A DNA stretch of 64,000 nucleotides from Lewinellaceae bacterium (GTDB lineage Bacteria > Bacteroidota > Bacteroidia > Chitinophagales > Saprospiraceae). The DNA lies in contig JADJSY010000087.1 of assembly GCA_016711435.1 (NCBI GenBank), forward strand, positions 32,112 through 96,111, in the 5' to 3' direction. Shown one piece after another: positions 47,743 to 57,842 of this stretch. The first letter of the stretch is position 1. Every line of letters begins with the position of its first letter. The notes below the pieces were generated by a model, which did not search any database, was not told the origin of the DNA, and worked only from the letters and a program-made list of their open reading frames with translations. The translations under genes and the position numbers were made by a program.

Positions 47743-48688
47743 ATGCGCATAGCAGTACTTCTCGATTTAGGCACCCAACACCTTTCACCTCCTCATTGTG
47801 GAGCGCGACTCCGATGGCCACTGGCATGTTTTGCTGAAAAACAAAATATACGTCAAACTCGCGGAGGAAGGTATCCAGCGCATCGGCGCAGCGCCTTATG
47901 CCCGCGGGCTGAATGCTTTGCGGCAGTTTCGTTCGCAATTGGACGAAGCGGGTGTGCCGCAGGAAAACATTCGCGCATTCGGCACGGCGGCCCTGCGAAC
48001 GGCTGAAAATGCGCCCGATTTTTTTAAAGAAGTCTGGGAAATCGCGCAAATCCGGCCGGAATCCATCTCGGGCGACCGGGAAGCGGCACTGATTTACAAA
48101 GGAGTGCGGCAGGCGGTTCCTTTCCCCGATCACCGGGTACTTATCATGGACATTGGCGGCGGCAGTGTGGAATTTATCATAGCCGACCGCGAGCAGGTAC
48201 ACTGGCAACAAAGTTTTCCGATCGGCGTATCGGTATTGTTTCGCGACTTTCACCACAGCGACCCCATCGCAACGGAAGAAATCCGGCATCTCAACCAATT
48301 TCTGGAAAAAGCGCTGGAGGCACTCTGGCAGGCGTTGGAACAATTCCCCTGCCCTACCCTGATCGGCGCTTCCGGCACTTTCGACGTCATCGATATTTTC
48401 CTGCTCGACCCTGCGACCAAACCTGAGTTGTACGGCCACCTGGCTCCCGGCGATTTTGAACCGCTGCGGGACATGCTCACCCGAAGCACCCTCGCCGAAC
48501 GCCGCGCCATGGAACAACTCCCCGACGAACGGGTGGAAATGGTCGTGGTAGCCATGGTGCTGATCCAGCATGTGTTGGAAAGGGCAAACATCCGCGACAT
48601 CTTTACCTCCACGTATGCGATGAAGGAAGGGATGCTGGCGGAAATTAGAGGTGAGAGGGTGAGAAGTGAGGGTGAAGGTGAGAAGTGA
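47743..48688 (+). CDS. ppx: Exopolyphosphatase / Ppx-GppA phosphatase, frameshifted near the start
   Basis: ATG 47743 begins MRIAVLLDLGT; removing one C from 47774-47776 gives the normal phosphate-1 motif continuation NTFHLLIVERDSDG and joins the frame that runs to the stop. Other Ppx/GppA features are FGTAALRTAENA, SGDREAALIYKGV, IMDIGGGSVEFII and GASGTFDVIDIF. The enzyme releases phosphate from polyphosphate or hydrolyses pppGpp; only the short (~310-residue) core without the C-terminal HD domain is present. The last residues RGERVRSEGEGEK come from the heptad array. Confidence 0.85.
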
Positions 48689-48712
48689 GAGGTGAGAAGT
48701 GAGAGGAGATTC
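48645..48712. repeat. GTGAGAR heptad array between convergent genes
   Basis: GTGAGAG and GTGAGAA units with some GTGAGGGTGAAG variants run from the end of ppx to the stop of the next gene. Only one orientation is present here, and it encodes the ppx C-terminal tail. Confidence 0.8.
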
Positions 48713-49655
48713 ACTTGGTGATTCTGAAACACTTGTGAATGCGTTCATTCCTGAAATCCAGCGGAATGGTTTGTTTGGTGATATCCTGCACCTGAGTCGC
48801 CCTGATAGCGTCTGTTTCCATTTTAAAACGACGATAATTAGTAGAAAAATATACCGTTCCGCCCGGTTTGCACAAGCGTAATACGGCATCCAGCAGTGTG
48901 ACATGGTCGCGTTGCACATCCAAAGTGCCATACATTCTTTTGCTGTTGGAAAAAGTCGGCGGGTCGAGCACAATCAGGTCAAACCGCTCGCCGGTAGGCT
49001 GTCGCAGCCATTGCAGCACGTCAGCCTGCAAAAAGCGGTGTTCCTGCCCCGTGAAACCGTTCAGTCCCATATTCCGGTCGGCCCATTGCAGGTAGGTATT
49101 GCTCATATCAATCGTGAGCGTCTCTTTCGCGCCACCTGCGGCTGCATACACGCTGAAGGAGCCGGTGTAGGCAAACAGGTTGAGCACTTGTTTACCTGCC
49201 GATTCTTCCTGCACCATTTTGCGGGTATTGCGGTGGTCGAGAAACAAACCGACGTCTAAGTAATCGGCGGGTTTGATGGCAAAACGCAGCCCGTTTTCAC
49301 GAACAATATATTCCGCATTGGTACGGGCGAACCGTCGGTATTGTTGCAGCCCTGTCTGGCGCTGCCGGAATTTCAGGTAAATTAAATCCAGGGAAACATC
49401 CAGTACCTCGCTGATAACGGCCAGACAGCCGTCTAACCAGGCCGAGTGCTCGTCGGGTTCCATGCCATGCGGGCGGGCGTATTCGGCTACGTGTACGATC
49501 TCTTCATACCTGTCGATGGCTAATGGGAAATCCGGCATATCGTCGTCGTACACCCTGAAACAGGTGATTTCCTGTTTTTTCGCCCATTTCCCAATGTGTT
49601 TGTACACTTTGGTAAGGCGGTTGCGAAAAGGTTCAAATTTGGCGCTGTCCGGCAT
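48711..49655 (-). CDS. RlmK-like 23S rRNA methyltransferase
   Basis: The 314-residue protein corresponds to the C-terminal (RlmK) half of the fused RlmKL enzyme, which makes m7G2069 in 23S rRNA. Typical blocks: FRNRLTKVYKHIGKWAKKQ, ITCFRVYDDDMPDFPLAIDRY, the SAM site VLNLFAYTGSFSVYAAAGGA and the catalytic DPPTFSNSKRMYGTLDVQRD. The RlmL half with THUMP domain is absent here, as in other bacteria with split genes. It is a class I SAM-dependent methyltransferase; target position inferred from family. Confidence 0.85.
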   Translation of the reverse strand: MPDSAKFEPFRNRLTKVYKHIGKWAKKQEITCFRVYDDDMPDFPLAIDRYEEIVHVAEYARPHGMEPDEHSAWLDGCLAVISEVLDVSLDLIYLKFRQRQTGLQQYRRFARTNAEYIVRENGLRFAIKPADYLDVGLFLDHRNTRKMVQEESAGKQVLNLFAYTGSFSVYAAAGGAKETLTIDMSNTYLQWADRNMGLNGFTGQEHRFLQADVLQWLRQPTGERFDLIVLDPPTFSNSKRMYGTLDVQRDHVTLLDAVLRLCKPGGTVYFSTNYRRFKMETDAIRATQVQDITKQTIPLDFRNERIHKCFRITK

Positions 49656-50007
49656 TCTGGTACTTGTCTTTGGAAGTGGCTGGTAGAAAATCGGCTAAAA
49701 GTAGGGCTAAAAAAGCATACGCCGGTTGACTTAAGGATAGTGAAGAGGTGTCATTTGCGACGCAGGAGCAAGTGACATCTCGAAACGGATGGCTCCACTA
49801 CGAGATGTCACTTGCTCCTGCGTCGCAAATGACACCTCTTCGCTAAGGCAGCTTCAGCCCTTTACCGACTAAAACAAATGCGCTAAAGAAAAATAAATTA
49901 TCATCATTCCAAAGATGCCTGAAAACAAGCTAGATCGCTCGTTACTGTACTCTTTGCCGTAATGATGTTACTTTTGCAATCCCATTTCCAATTTCTAACA
50001 TTTTTGC
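49656..50007. repeat. Divergent spacer with perfect 41-base-arm inverted repeat
   Basis: Arms 49742-49782 and 49801-49841 are exact complements with an 18-base loop. Each arm also folds on itself (TGTCATTTGC against GCAAGTGACA). TACTTTTG at 49969-49976 is a candidate -7 box for ccmF. Nothing else is recognised. Confidence 0.9.
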
Positions 50008-52809
50008 ATGGAATATATAGGCGAACATTTATTTCCCGGCCAGTTCGGCCACCTTTGTGCAGTACTCTCCTTTGTAGCGGTTCTGTTGTCTTCCGTTGCG
50101 TATTTTTTTGCTACAAAACAAAGAGAAACAGCAACTTATGAGGGATGGCGCAACCTTGGCAGGCTCGGTTTTTTACTGCACGGACTGGCGGTGCTGGGCG
50201 TTATCGGCAGCCTGTTTTACATTTTGACAGGTAAAATGTACGAATACCAGTATGCCTGGGCAAATGTGTCGGACGACCTGCCCAACCAGTATATTTTTTC
50301 AGCCTTCTGGAAAGAACAACAAGGCAGTTTCCTGCTCTGGAGTTTCTGGCATATCGTGCTGGGCCTGGTGTTGATTCTGCGTTCGGGAAAATGGGAGGCT
50401 CCTGTGCTGGCGGTCGTGGCGCTGGCCGAATTGTTTATTGCCAGTATGATTCTCGGACTTTGGTTCGGCGATTTCCGGCTTGGCGCCAGCGCTTTTGACC
50501 TGCTGCGCGACACAATGGATGCGCCTATTTTTAACCAGGCCGATTATTTGAGTAAAATAAAAGGAAACGGATTGAATCCGCTGTTGCAGAATTACTGGAT
50601 GACCATCCATCCGCCCACCTTGTTCCTGGGTTTTGCGAGTACTTTGATTCCTTTCGCATTTGCAATAGCCGGGCTTTGGCTGCGCGAGCACAAAGAATGG
50701 TTGCGTCCGGCCTTGCAATGGTCGCTTTTTTCAGGCGCTATTCTCGGAACCGGCATCCTGATGGGCGGCGCCTGGGCCTACGAGGCGCTGTCTTTTGCGG
50801 GTTACTGGGCCTGGGACCCTGTGGAAAATACTTCCCTCGTGCCCTGGATTACCCTGGTAGCGGGTATTCACACCAATCTGGTGGCGCGTTCGACCGGATT
50901 TTCCATCCGCAGCACGTATTCGTTTTACCTGATGACCTTTGTGCTGATCCTGTATTCCACTTACCTGACACGGAGCGGCATCCTGGGCGATACTTCCGCC
51001 CATGCTTTCACGGAAATGGGTCTGGGTTTCCAGTTGGTGCTGTTCATGGCGGTATTTTCCCTGCTGGGGCTGGGACTTTGGTTTTGGCGCTACAAGGAAG
51101 TGCCCGACATGAAAGGAGAAGAGAGCGCTACCAGCCGCGAATTCTGGATGTTTATCGGATCGCTGGTGCTGCTGTTTTCAGCCATATTGATTACGGGCGC
51201 TACTTCTTTGCCGGTGTGGAATAAAATAGTGCAATTTTTCAACCCCGACTATATCGGCGCGGCGCTGAAAGACCCGATCGAGCACCACAACCGCTACCAA
51301 CTCTGGATAGCGGTGTTTATCGGCATGCTTAGCGGTATCGGACAATTTATGCGCTACAACGAGCGCAACTGGAAAATGGTCGCCCGCAAATTTGCGATCC
51401 ACATGGCCATTGCCGCAACGGGCGCAATCGTGCTGACGGTGCTGAATGCACAATGGATCAATGTGCGCGCCTGGCAATTGTACGCTTTCCTTTTTGCCGG
51501 CATGTTTACCGTCGTTGCCAATGTCGATTACCTGTTTTCCATTGCAAAAGGCAATTTGAAAATAGCCAGTTCTGCCGTGTCGCATTTTGGTTTTGGCGTG
51601 TTGCTGCTGGGTATTTTGAGCACGGGCCTGGGAAAAGAATGGATTTCGTCCAACTCTTTTGCCATGGAGGGCCTGATCGAAGGCGCCGATTCGGATGAAC
51701 TGAGTAAAAACGTTTTGCTGCTGAAACAGGCGCCTATGCCGATTAAAAACTTTACGGCGGCGTACCTGAAAGATACCATCGAACGGCAGACGCGTACGTT
51801 TGAAGTGCAGTTTAACCGCCGCGACGCCGACGGCAACCCGACCGGCGAACAATTTGTGCTGCGCCCCAATGTGATGTACGACAGACAGTTTACCAAAGTG
51901 GTGGCCAGCAATCCGTCTACGCAGCACTACTGGAATTACGATATTTTCACCCACGTATCTTCCCTGCCGAAAGCCGAACTCGACCCCGAATTTGCCAAAC
52001 AACAGGAAGACAGCCTGCGCTGGGAGAAATACGAAGCCGTTATCGGCGACACGATTTTTACCAAACAACACTTTGTGGTGGTAGAGGAACTGACGAAATC
52101 GCCCAGCCACCCCGAATACAAAGCCGAGAAAGGCGACCTGTCATTCGGCCTGAAACTGCGCGTTCGTTCGCTCGAAGACCCGAATGCCTACACCGCCGAG
52201 CCGATGCTGTACCTGCGCATCGGCCAGGGGGGCTTTACGCTGCCTGCCACGGTAGGGCAATTGCAAATGAAAATCCGGCTCACGGAGGCATCCATGGAAA
52301 AAATCTTCCAGGCCGAAGACCAGTTGAAATACACCAATTTTGGATTGAAAGAAGGCGGTTCTTTTGAATTTGAAGGGTATAAAATCAAATTCACCGGCGC
52401 TGAAAGAGAAGTGAATCATCCGGCCTATGTGCCGGAAGCTGGCGATATTGCCGTCGGTGCAGGACTGGAAATAACGGCGCCCGATGGCAGAACGGCTACG
52501 GCCACACCGGTTTACCTCATCCGCGAGAACCGGCCTTTCAGCCTGAAAGACGAGGCTTCGCAATTCGGGCTGCATTTCCGTTTTGATAATATCGACCCCA
52601 AAGCAGGCGTACTGACCATCAGCGCCGCGCTGATGGACGATGAAGCGCGCAAAATTCCGGTAGAAATAGCCGAAAACGCCCCGCGCTCGGATTATATCGT
52701 GCTGGAAGCCATTATTTTTCCGGGCATCAATTTAGTATGGATCGGTTGCATTTCTATGCTTTTAGGTATGGGAATATCCTTTTGGAGGCGAATGGGGAGC
52801 AAGGCGTGA
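50008..52809 (+). CDS. ccmF: Cytochrome c biogenesis heme lyase CcmF/CcsA type
   Basis: The 933-residue membrane protein attaches heme to apocytochrome c on the periplasmic side. It has about 12-14 transmembrane segments in the first 560 residues; the tryptophan-rich heme-handling motif GGAWAYEALSFAGYWAWDP lies near residues 252-270, preceded by MTIHPPTLFLGF. A large periplasmic domain (about 580-900) precedes a last transmembrane segment. The ccmE and other ccm genes usually near it are not in the window. The stop is three bases from the stop of the convergent methyltransferase gene. Confidence 0.9.
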   Translation: MEYIGEHLFPGQFGHLCAVLSFVAVLLSSVAYFFATKQRETATYEGWRNLGRLGFLLHGLAVLGVIGSLFYILTGKMYEYQYAWANVSDDLPNQYIFSAFWKEQQGSFLLWSFWHIVLGLVLILRSGKWEAPVLAVVALAELFIASMILGLWFGDFRLGASAFDLLRDTMDAPIFNQADYLSKIKGNGLNPLLQNYWMTIHPPTLFLGFASTLIPFAFAIAGLWLREHKEWLRPALQWSLFSGAILGTGILMGGAWAYEALSFAGYWAWDPVENTSLVPWITLVAGIHTNLVARSTGFSIRSTYSFYLMTFVLILYSTYLTRSGILGDTSAHAFTEMGLGFQLVLFMAVFSLLGLGLWFWRYKEVPDMKGEESATSREFWMFIGSLVLLFSAILITGATSLPVWNKIVQFFNPDYIGAALKDPIEHHNRYQLWIAVFIGMLSGIGQFMRYNERNWKMVARKFAIHMAIAATGAIVLTVLNAQWINVRAWQLYAFLFAGMFTVVANVDYLFSIAKGNLKIASSAVSHFGFGVLLLGILSTGLGKEWISSNSFAMEGLIEGADSDELSKNVLLLKQAPMPIKNFTAAYLKDTIERQTRTFEVQFNRRDADGNPTGEQFVLRPNVMYDRQFTKVVASNPSTQHYWNYDIFTHVSSLPKAELDPEFAKQQEDSLRWEKYEAVIGDTIFTKQHFVVVEELTKSPSHPEYKAEKGDLSFGLKLRVRSLEDPNAYTAEPMLYLRIGQGGFTLPATVGQLQMKIRLTEASMEKIFQAEDQLKYTNFGLKEGGSFEFEGYKIKFTGAEREVNHPAYVPEAGDIAVGAGLEITAPDGRTATATPVYLIRENRPFSLKDEASQFGLHFRFDNIDPKAGVLTISAALMDDEARKIPVEIAENAPRSDYIVLEAIIFPGINLVWIGCISMLLGMGISFWRRMGSKA

Positions 52810-52812
52810 TTT

Positions 52813-53613
52813 TTATCCTTTTATCGCTTTAATCGAATACACCATCGGAATAATCCCCTCCATTCCCTGGATGCGGTAGTTGCCATCAGTTCCCCGGACG
52901 GTTTTATCAAAACAGTCGTACGGCGAGTAATCGTATTCATTGAGAAATTCGATGCGCAATCCATGCCGGATCAGGCTGTTGATGATTTCCGACAGGCTGT
53001 GGTTCCATCCGTACTCTTTGTATTCGATGCTGGCATAGCGGTCGGCATACGTGCCTGTCTGCTCCGTTTCGATTACCTCGCCGCCGTGGTACGGATATTT
53101 CAGGTATTCCATCTTATCGTCCAGCATCCACACAACGGGGTGAAAATCAGCGATATAGAACATGCCGCCCGGACGAAGGAAGTGGGCGACCACAGCGGCC
53201 CAGCGATCCAGGTCGGGCAACCAGCCAATAGTGCCGTAAGAGGTAAAAACAATATCGAACCGTCCGTCCAAATGTTCCGGCAGGTCGTAGAGGTTGCAGC
53301 GGACAAACTGCGCCGGGATGTTCAATTCGGCGGCCAATTCCCGTGCAAAGTCGATGGCGTTGTCCGACAGGTCGCAACCGGTCACTTCCGCGCCCAGTCG
53401 CGCCCAGGAGAGCGTATCCTGTCCGAAATGGCATTGCAGGTGCAGCAGTTTTTTGCCCTGAACATCGCCGACTTCACGCAATTCAATGGGTGTGAGGCTG
53501 TTGCCTTCATTTTTCCAGCGTTCTACCTGGTAGAATTCGCTGTTTTTATGCACTTCCGTGCGCAGGTTCCAACCTTCCCGGTTGGCTTTGAAGTATTGAT
53601 CCCAGGTGTTCAT
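52813..53613 (-). CDS. Class I SAM-dependent methyltransferase
   Basis: The 266-residue protein has the motif I region KLLHLQCHFGQDTLSWARLGAEVTGCDLSD (motif I GxG replaced by CHFGQ, as in a common small-molecule methyltransferase group), motif II RFDIVFTSYGTIGWLPDL and motif III RPGGMFYIADFHPV. The substrate cannot be told. Its ATG is one base after the stop of the upstream lipoprotein gene, so translation is probably coupled. Confidence 0.85.
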   Translation of the reverse strand: MNTWDQYFKANREGWNLRTEVHKNSEFYQVERWKNEGNSLTPIELREVGDVQGKKLLHLQCHFGQDTLSWARLGAEVTGCDLSDNAIDFARELAAELNIPAQFVRCNLYDLPEHLDGRFDIVFTSYGTIGWLPDLDRWAAVVAHFLRPGGMFYIADFHPVVWMLDDKMEYLKYPYHGGEVIETEQTGTYADRYASIEYKEYGWNHSLSEIINSLIRHGLRIEFLNEYDYSPYDCFDKTVRGTDGNYRIQGMEGIIPMVYSIKAIKG

Positions 53614-53614
53614 T

Positions 53615-54925
53615 TTAATAAATTTCCTCCCGCCCCGTATAACCTCCCTTGGCCTGCCAGAGCGGATCCGAGTTTTGCAGGCGTTTTTGAATGACGGCCT
53701 CGTATCCGTTCAGGCGCTGATAGTTTTCTGCCCGCGTATGAACGAGGTCGCCAAATTGAAACTGGGCCAATGGCCGGTAGGAATCCCCGAGTTCTTTCGG
53801 CACATCGGGCAGGCGGTTGACGATAATGGTCCCGTTTTTAGGTTTGGTCACGACCTCCCAGGTGATATTGATCGGCGCTCCGGCATAATTTCGGGTAAAT
53901 GACAACAAGTCGAAGTCACCGATACACCGGACGGCTACGTTGCGATTGTCGGAAAGAAACGTGGGTTCCAGGTCGAAATTGGGCGCCGGAAGTTGCGCGG
54001 GCAGGTTTTGATAAAAGCCATCCGTGAAAAAATTGTATCCGTCTGCCGCATCGCTGGTACCGTTCATACGCAATCGAAAACTGCTGTATGGTTTGGGTTC
54101 CGGCATAAAATCTTCATTTGCGACCGGTTCGAATACATTCAGCGCACTGATGACCTGTTCCGCACCGCCCGGTACGCGGCGTATATCACCCAGCGGGACG
54201 AATTGCAGGGTAGCCGTATCGATCACGCCGTCTACCTTGTATTTCCAGGTGGTGGTAAAAGGCAGGTCTATTTTAGCAGGATGGGCTAAATTCATGGTCA
54301 TTAAATTGACATCCACTTCATTCAGGTTTACGTCGCCGGAAACGTTATCGAAATAAAGATACCGCCAGAACATTTCGCCATTGACCAATACCCTAAACCA
54401 GACCCGTCCGGTATGCTCGATTCTGTATTGACCGAAATAGTTGTTGCCCGGCTGGGGGCGGGAAATGGGCAGTCCGTCGGCTACGATAATGGAATCCAGT
54501 GTATTGACTCCCTTTAGTGTAAAACTCAGGTCGCTGGTTTGAATATATGCCAGGTTGCGGAGGTTGACCGTTTCTCCATTCGCCAATGCGGTGTAGGTGG
54601 TCAGGGTAATCGTGGTGTCGCGCACACCGGAACCGGGCATTTCAAACGGGAAAACCCGCGCAATGGTGCAGTCGAAAATTTCATTCTCTTTGCTGTCCGG
54701 CACTTCCACATGGGCTGTGTCGGCGCCCGGAATCCAGCGAAAAGCCCGGACGGCGCCCTCTTCATCGCTGATCCAGACAGCGTAACGACCCTGTAATTCA
54801 TTCAACTCATTGTTGATGACCACCTTGTAAAATGGATCAGGGGTGAGTGGCGGGGCAGGATTTTCCTTGTTGCAGGCGCTTAAAGCCCCGATCAATACGA
54901 GTAAGTAGCAAATGTGAATCTTCAT
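53615..54925 (-). CDS. Lipoprotein, DUF4249-like
   Basis: The 436-residue protein has a lipoprotein signal (MKIHICYLLVLIGALSAC, then NKENPAPP). The long beta-rich mature part begins with a carboxypeptidase-regulatory or fibronectin-like segment (YAVWISDEEGAVRAFRWI) and ends with DPLWQAKGGYTGREEIY. The layout resembles DUF4249 outer-membrane lipoproteins that pair with TonB-dependent receptors, but no receptor is near, so the family call is weak. It is coupled to the downstream methyltransferase. Confidence 0.6.
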   Translation of the reverse strand: MKIHICYLLVLIGALSACNKENPAPPLTPDPFYKVVINNELNELQGRYAVWISDEEGAVRAFRWIPGADTAHVEVPDSKENEIFDCTIARVFPFEMPGSGVRDTTITLTTYTALANGETVNLRNLAYIQTSDLSFTLKGVNTLDSIIVADGLPISRPQPGNNYFGQYRIEHTGRVWFRVLVNGEMFWRYLYFDNVSGDVNLNEVDVNLMTMNLAHPAKIDLPFTTTWKYKVDGVIDTATLQFVPLGDIRRVPGGAEQVISALNVFEPVANEDFMPEPKPYSSFRLRMNGTSDAADGYNFFTDGFYQNLPAQLPAPNFDLEPTFLSDNRNVAVRCIGDFDLLSFTRNYAGAPINITWEVVTKPKNGTIIVNRLPDVPKELGDSYRPLAQFQFGDLVHTRAENYQRLNGYEAVIQKRLQNSDPLWQAKGGYTGREEIY

Positions 54926-54956
54926 GGGAATCGGTTGGATAAGATTAGAATGATGA

Positions 54957-55008
54957 AGGTTTGATGGATGGATGGTTTGAAAGTTTGATGGTTTGATGGT
55001 TTGGATTG
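54957..55008. repeat. GGTTTGAT array, period eight
   Basis: GGTTTGAT, GGATGGAT, GGTTTGAA, AGTTTGAT, GGTTTGAT, GGTTTGGA units fill the gap upstream of the lipoprotein start and after the stop of the next minus-strand gene. The inverted partner is missing. Confidence 0.75.
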
Positions 55009-55009
55009 T

Positions 55010-56141
55010 TCAGGCCGCAAAATTAATAGAAATAAGGGGCATGGGGGATGATGCCTCAAATTTTAAGCCCATTTTTACACACAAAACTCCCAATCCCTCT
55101 TCCCGTATCACACCATCCACTTCCATAATCAGATCGGCGCCATAAGCCATAGCAGGCGTCTGGAAACCTTTGGGCGCATTTCCCGCCAGCACCTTTTGTA
55201 CGATCAGGAGGCTGGTGAGGGCGGTCAGGGTGTAACCTTCCGGCAAGGTAAGCCGGACGGATGCTTTTGCGCCTGCCGCATTGCTCGCTTCGCCCCAGAC
55301 GATACTTTTGGCTTTTGCTCTCCGTTTGGCCGAGGGACCTGCGGGCCGGGAATGAATACGGTTTCGCAGACGATTTTTCATAAATTCGGTGCGCAACAAC
55401 CAGTTGAACAGGAACTGAAAATTCAGCATCCGGTGTGAACGCGGATTGGTCTGCGTGAATGTGATGATATTGGGAATCCCCGTGCTGTACCAGGCAGTAG
55501 ATACATCGCCCCAGGGAATAGACATGGTAAAGACGGTTCGATCGTCTGCCGGAAGCGTCCAGGTGTGTTTGCCGAGGCGGACAGCCACGATGCGGCCGTT
55601 GCGGCGTTCGGCGCCTGGCTGCCCCAAGCCTTCCGCCATCGTCAATGCCGTGCCATGAGAAAGTCCGCCGCCGATGGACGCAAAAGCCAGGCGCAGGTGG
55701 GTGGCGTCGGGCAATTTGTTTTTCAGGTACAATGCCGCGCAATCGGTTGGAACCACATCGAATCCGGCACCGCTCATCAGCAGAATACCTGCTTCGCGCG
55801 CCGCTGTGTCGAAGCTGTGCGCCATTTCAAAAACGTCGATTTCGCCTGTAATATCCAGGTAATGCACCCGCTTGCGCAGGCAGGCCTCCATCATCGGGCG
55901 GGCGGTATGGATAAACGGCCCGGCAGTATGCAGCGCCACCAATATACCTTCCAGGCCTTTATCCACAGCGGCAGGGTCATTTAGGTCAAAAATCCGATAT
56001 TCAAAGCCGTATTGTTCGGCCAAGGCTCTGATTTTTTCTTCATTGCGTCCGGCCAATATGGGTTTTAAGCCCGATGCGGCAGACATTTCCGCGATAAGTT
56101 GGCCTGTGTAGCCGTTGGCGCCGTAGAGGAGGAAAATTCAT
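55010..56141 (-). CDS. Saccharopine-dehydrogenase-like / trans-acting enoyl reductase-like protein, frameshifted near the start
   Basis: ATG 56141 begins MNF; removing one of the two extra bases at 56131-56132 gives the Rossmann start FLLYGANGYTGQLIAEMS, which joins the frame running to 55010. The ~376-residue protein shows LAGRNEEKIRALAEQYG, the YLDITGEIDVFE block and GAGFDVVPTDCAALYLK, all typical of the saccharopine dehydrogenase-like oxidoreductases that include trans-acting enoyl reductases. An NAD(P)-dependent role is likely; the substrate is unknown. Without the repair, the Rossmann glycine motif would be missing. Confidence 0.82.
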
Positions 56142-56299
56142 AATGATGAATGATGAATGATGAACGATGAATGAGGCCAAATTACAACTTGCCACTCGAC
56201 TCTGGAAAAACAAAAAAATCATTTACTTGCCGGATATTGCCCCTAATTAGTCGGCTCATTAAATCATTCCTCATTTCATCATCCTCATTCCTCATTAAA
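56139..56299. repeat. GAATGAT heptads and TCATTCC heptads in a divergent spacer
   Basis: 56139-56176 holds GAATGAT, GAATGAT, GAACGAT, GAATGAG units. 56256-56297 holds the roughly complementary TCATTCC / TCATCC units, ending just before the ATG of the LOG-family gene. Both gene leaders therefore consist partly of repeat. Confidence 0.8.
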
Positions 56300-56866
56300 A
56301 TGACTTCAGTAGCAGTTTTTTGCGGCGCCAACAAAGGTTCCTTTCCCTGGTTTGAAGAAGCCGCTTTTGAATTGGGCAAAACCCTGGCCCAGCGCAATAT
56401 CCGGGTGTTGTTTGGCGGTGGCAGCGTGGGCCTCATGGGTGTCCTGGCCGATGCCGTGCTGGCCTATCATGGTCCGATCACGGGCGTGATTACCCACCAG
56501 CTCGATGGCCTGGAACTCGGTCATCCCGGCGTCAAAGAAATGATAAAGGTAGAAAGTATGTCCGAACGACGCGTATTGCTCCTGCACAATACAGACGGTG
56601 TGATTACCATGCCGGGTGGTTACGGATCTATGGACGAACACTTTGAGGCGCTGACGCTGGCCCAGTTGCACCAATACAAAAAGCCGATCGGACTGCTCAA
56701 TGTAAAAGGTTATTACGACCCCTTGATCGACATGATGGACACCATGGTGCACAATGGTTTTCTCAAAGCCAACAACCGCCACTTGTGTATCGACGCTACA
56801 ACGGTTCCGGAATTACTCGATAAAATGACCGCTTATGAGTACAATGCCCTGCCCAAGTGGCACTGA
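56300..56866 (+). CDS. LOG-family protein (putative cytokinin riboside 5'-monophosphate phosphoribohydrolase)
   Basis: From ATG 56300 (MTSVAVFCGANKGSFPWF) the 188-residue protein has the lysine-decarboxylase-like Rossmann fold of LOG proteins: FGGGSVGLMGVLADAVL, SERRVLLL, and the signature PGGYGSMDEHFEALTLAQL. LOG enzymes cleave the ribose phosphate from nucleoside 5'-monophosphates; the physiological substrate in Bacteroidota is not settled. The upstream open frame through 56171 is repeat sequence. Confidence 0.92.
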   Translation: MTSVAVFCGANKGSFPWFEEAAFELGKTLAQRNIRVLFGGGSVGLMGVLADAVLAYHGPITGVITHQLDGLELGHPGVKEMIKVESMSERRVLLLHNTDGVITMPGGYGSMDEHFEALTLAQLHQYKKPIGLLNVKGYYDPLIDMMDTMVHNGFLKANNRHLCIDATTVPELLDKMTAYEYNALPKWH

Positions 56867-56921
56867 TCGTTACCGGGGGGTTAAAGTTCTTTTAAATAAG
56901 GGCCATTGGAAGTGACATTCG

Positions 56922-56953
56922 TTGCTTTTTCAGTTTTAGGAATGGTACTTTTG
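56922..56953 (+). promoter_or_regulatory. Candidate promoter of the thioredoxin-like gene
   Basis: TTG (56922-56924), a 21-base spacer and TACTTTTG (56946-56953) approximate the Bacteroidota consensus, 37 bases before the ATG. The spacer is slightly long. Confidence 0.4.
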
Positions 56954-56989
56954 TTCAAAGAAATCAGACACCGAACTGTAGAGACGACT

Positions 56990-57842
56990 ATGTATAAATT
57001 TCTCATTGCTTTTTTAATCACATGCTCGGCTGCCATGCTCACGGCCCAGACCACGCCGCGCTCCGGAGCTACCCAGTCTGTCAACACAGGTAAAACAACC
57101 CTGGCTCCTGCACAGACACGTCCGGTCAAACCGACTCAGGGCAGTAGCAACGATGCCAAAACGCAAAAAACAACCGAGCGCACTGCTGCTCCGACAACGA
57201 CCACCGAACGCAGCGGAACAAAAACAACCGATGCGACCTTGACTGCAAAAGGCAAACCCGCTACGACAAGCACGCCACGCCGCTCGAGCACACGCCCTGC
57301 CTATACGTCGCCTTCACAAAATCGCAATGCATCCCGCACTTCTGCCACCGCCCAAAAAAAGCCAATGCCAAACCCGAAGAACGGGTGACGATCAACTGGC
57401 TGACCCTGGAACAAGCCATTGAAAAAGTAAAACCGAGAAACGCAAAATTTTTGTAGACGTATATACTTCCTGGTGCGGCTGGTGCAAACATATGGATTCC
57501 ACCACTTTTGTAAGCGGCGCTGTAGCCAAATACCTGAATGAACATTACTACCCCGTCAAGTTCAATGCAGAGCAACAGGGCGATATTGTTTTTAAAGACA
57601 AAACGTATAAGTTCAAAAAAAGCGGTAGCCGCGGTCACCACGAACTGGCGGCCGAATGGCTCAACAACCGCCTGACGTTCCCGACCGTTGTGTTCCTGGA
57701 TGAAAATATGAGCCTTATTCAGCCGCTTGCAGGGTACCAGGACGCGACCAAAATGGAAGCGATTATTAATTATTTCGCTACTGATAGCCATAAAAAAACA
57801 CCCTGGGAGTCGTACGAAAAGAAATTTGTGCCGGGACAATAA
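56990..57842 (+). CDS. Secreted thioredoxin-fold protein with low-complexity linker, two frameshifts
   Basis: ATG 56990 starts a signal peptide (MYKFLIAFLITCSAAMLTAQ), followed by about 100 residues rich in Thr, Lys, Pro and Ser. Adding one A in the A7 run at 57354-57360 and one A at 57429-57432 restores a continuous frame: KANAKPEERVTINWLTLEQA, then KRKIFVDVYTSWCGWCKHM and the rest of a thioredoxin domain (FPTVVFLDENMSLIQPLAGY). The CGWC active site implies thiol-disulfide exchange in the periplasm. Both breaks are in A-runs and are probably read errors. Confidence 0.8.

Noticed and set aside
47705..48973. Minus-strand open frame of 422 codons
   Set aside because: It covers ppx on the other strand and runs through the heptad array; Ppx motifs decide the strand.
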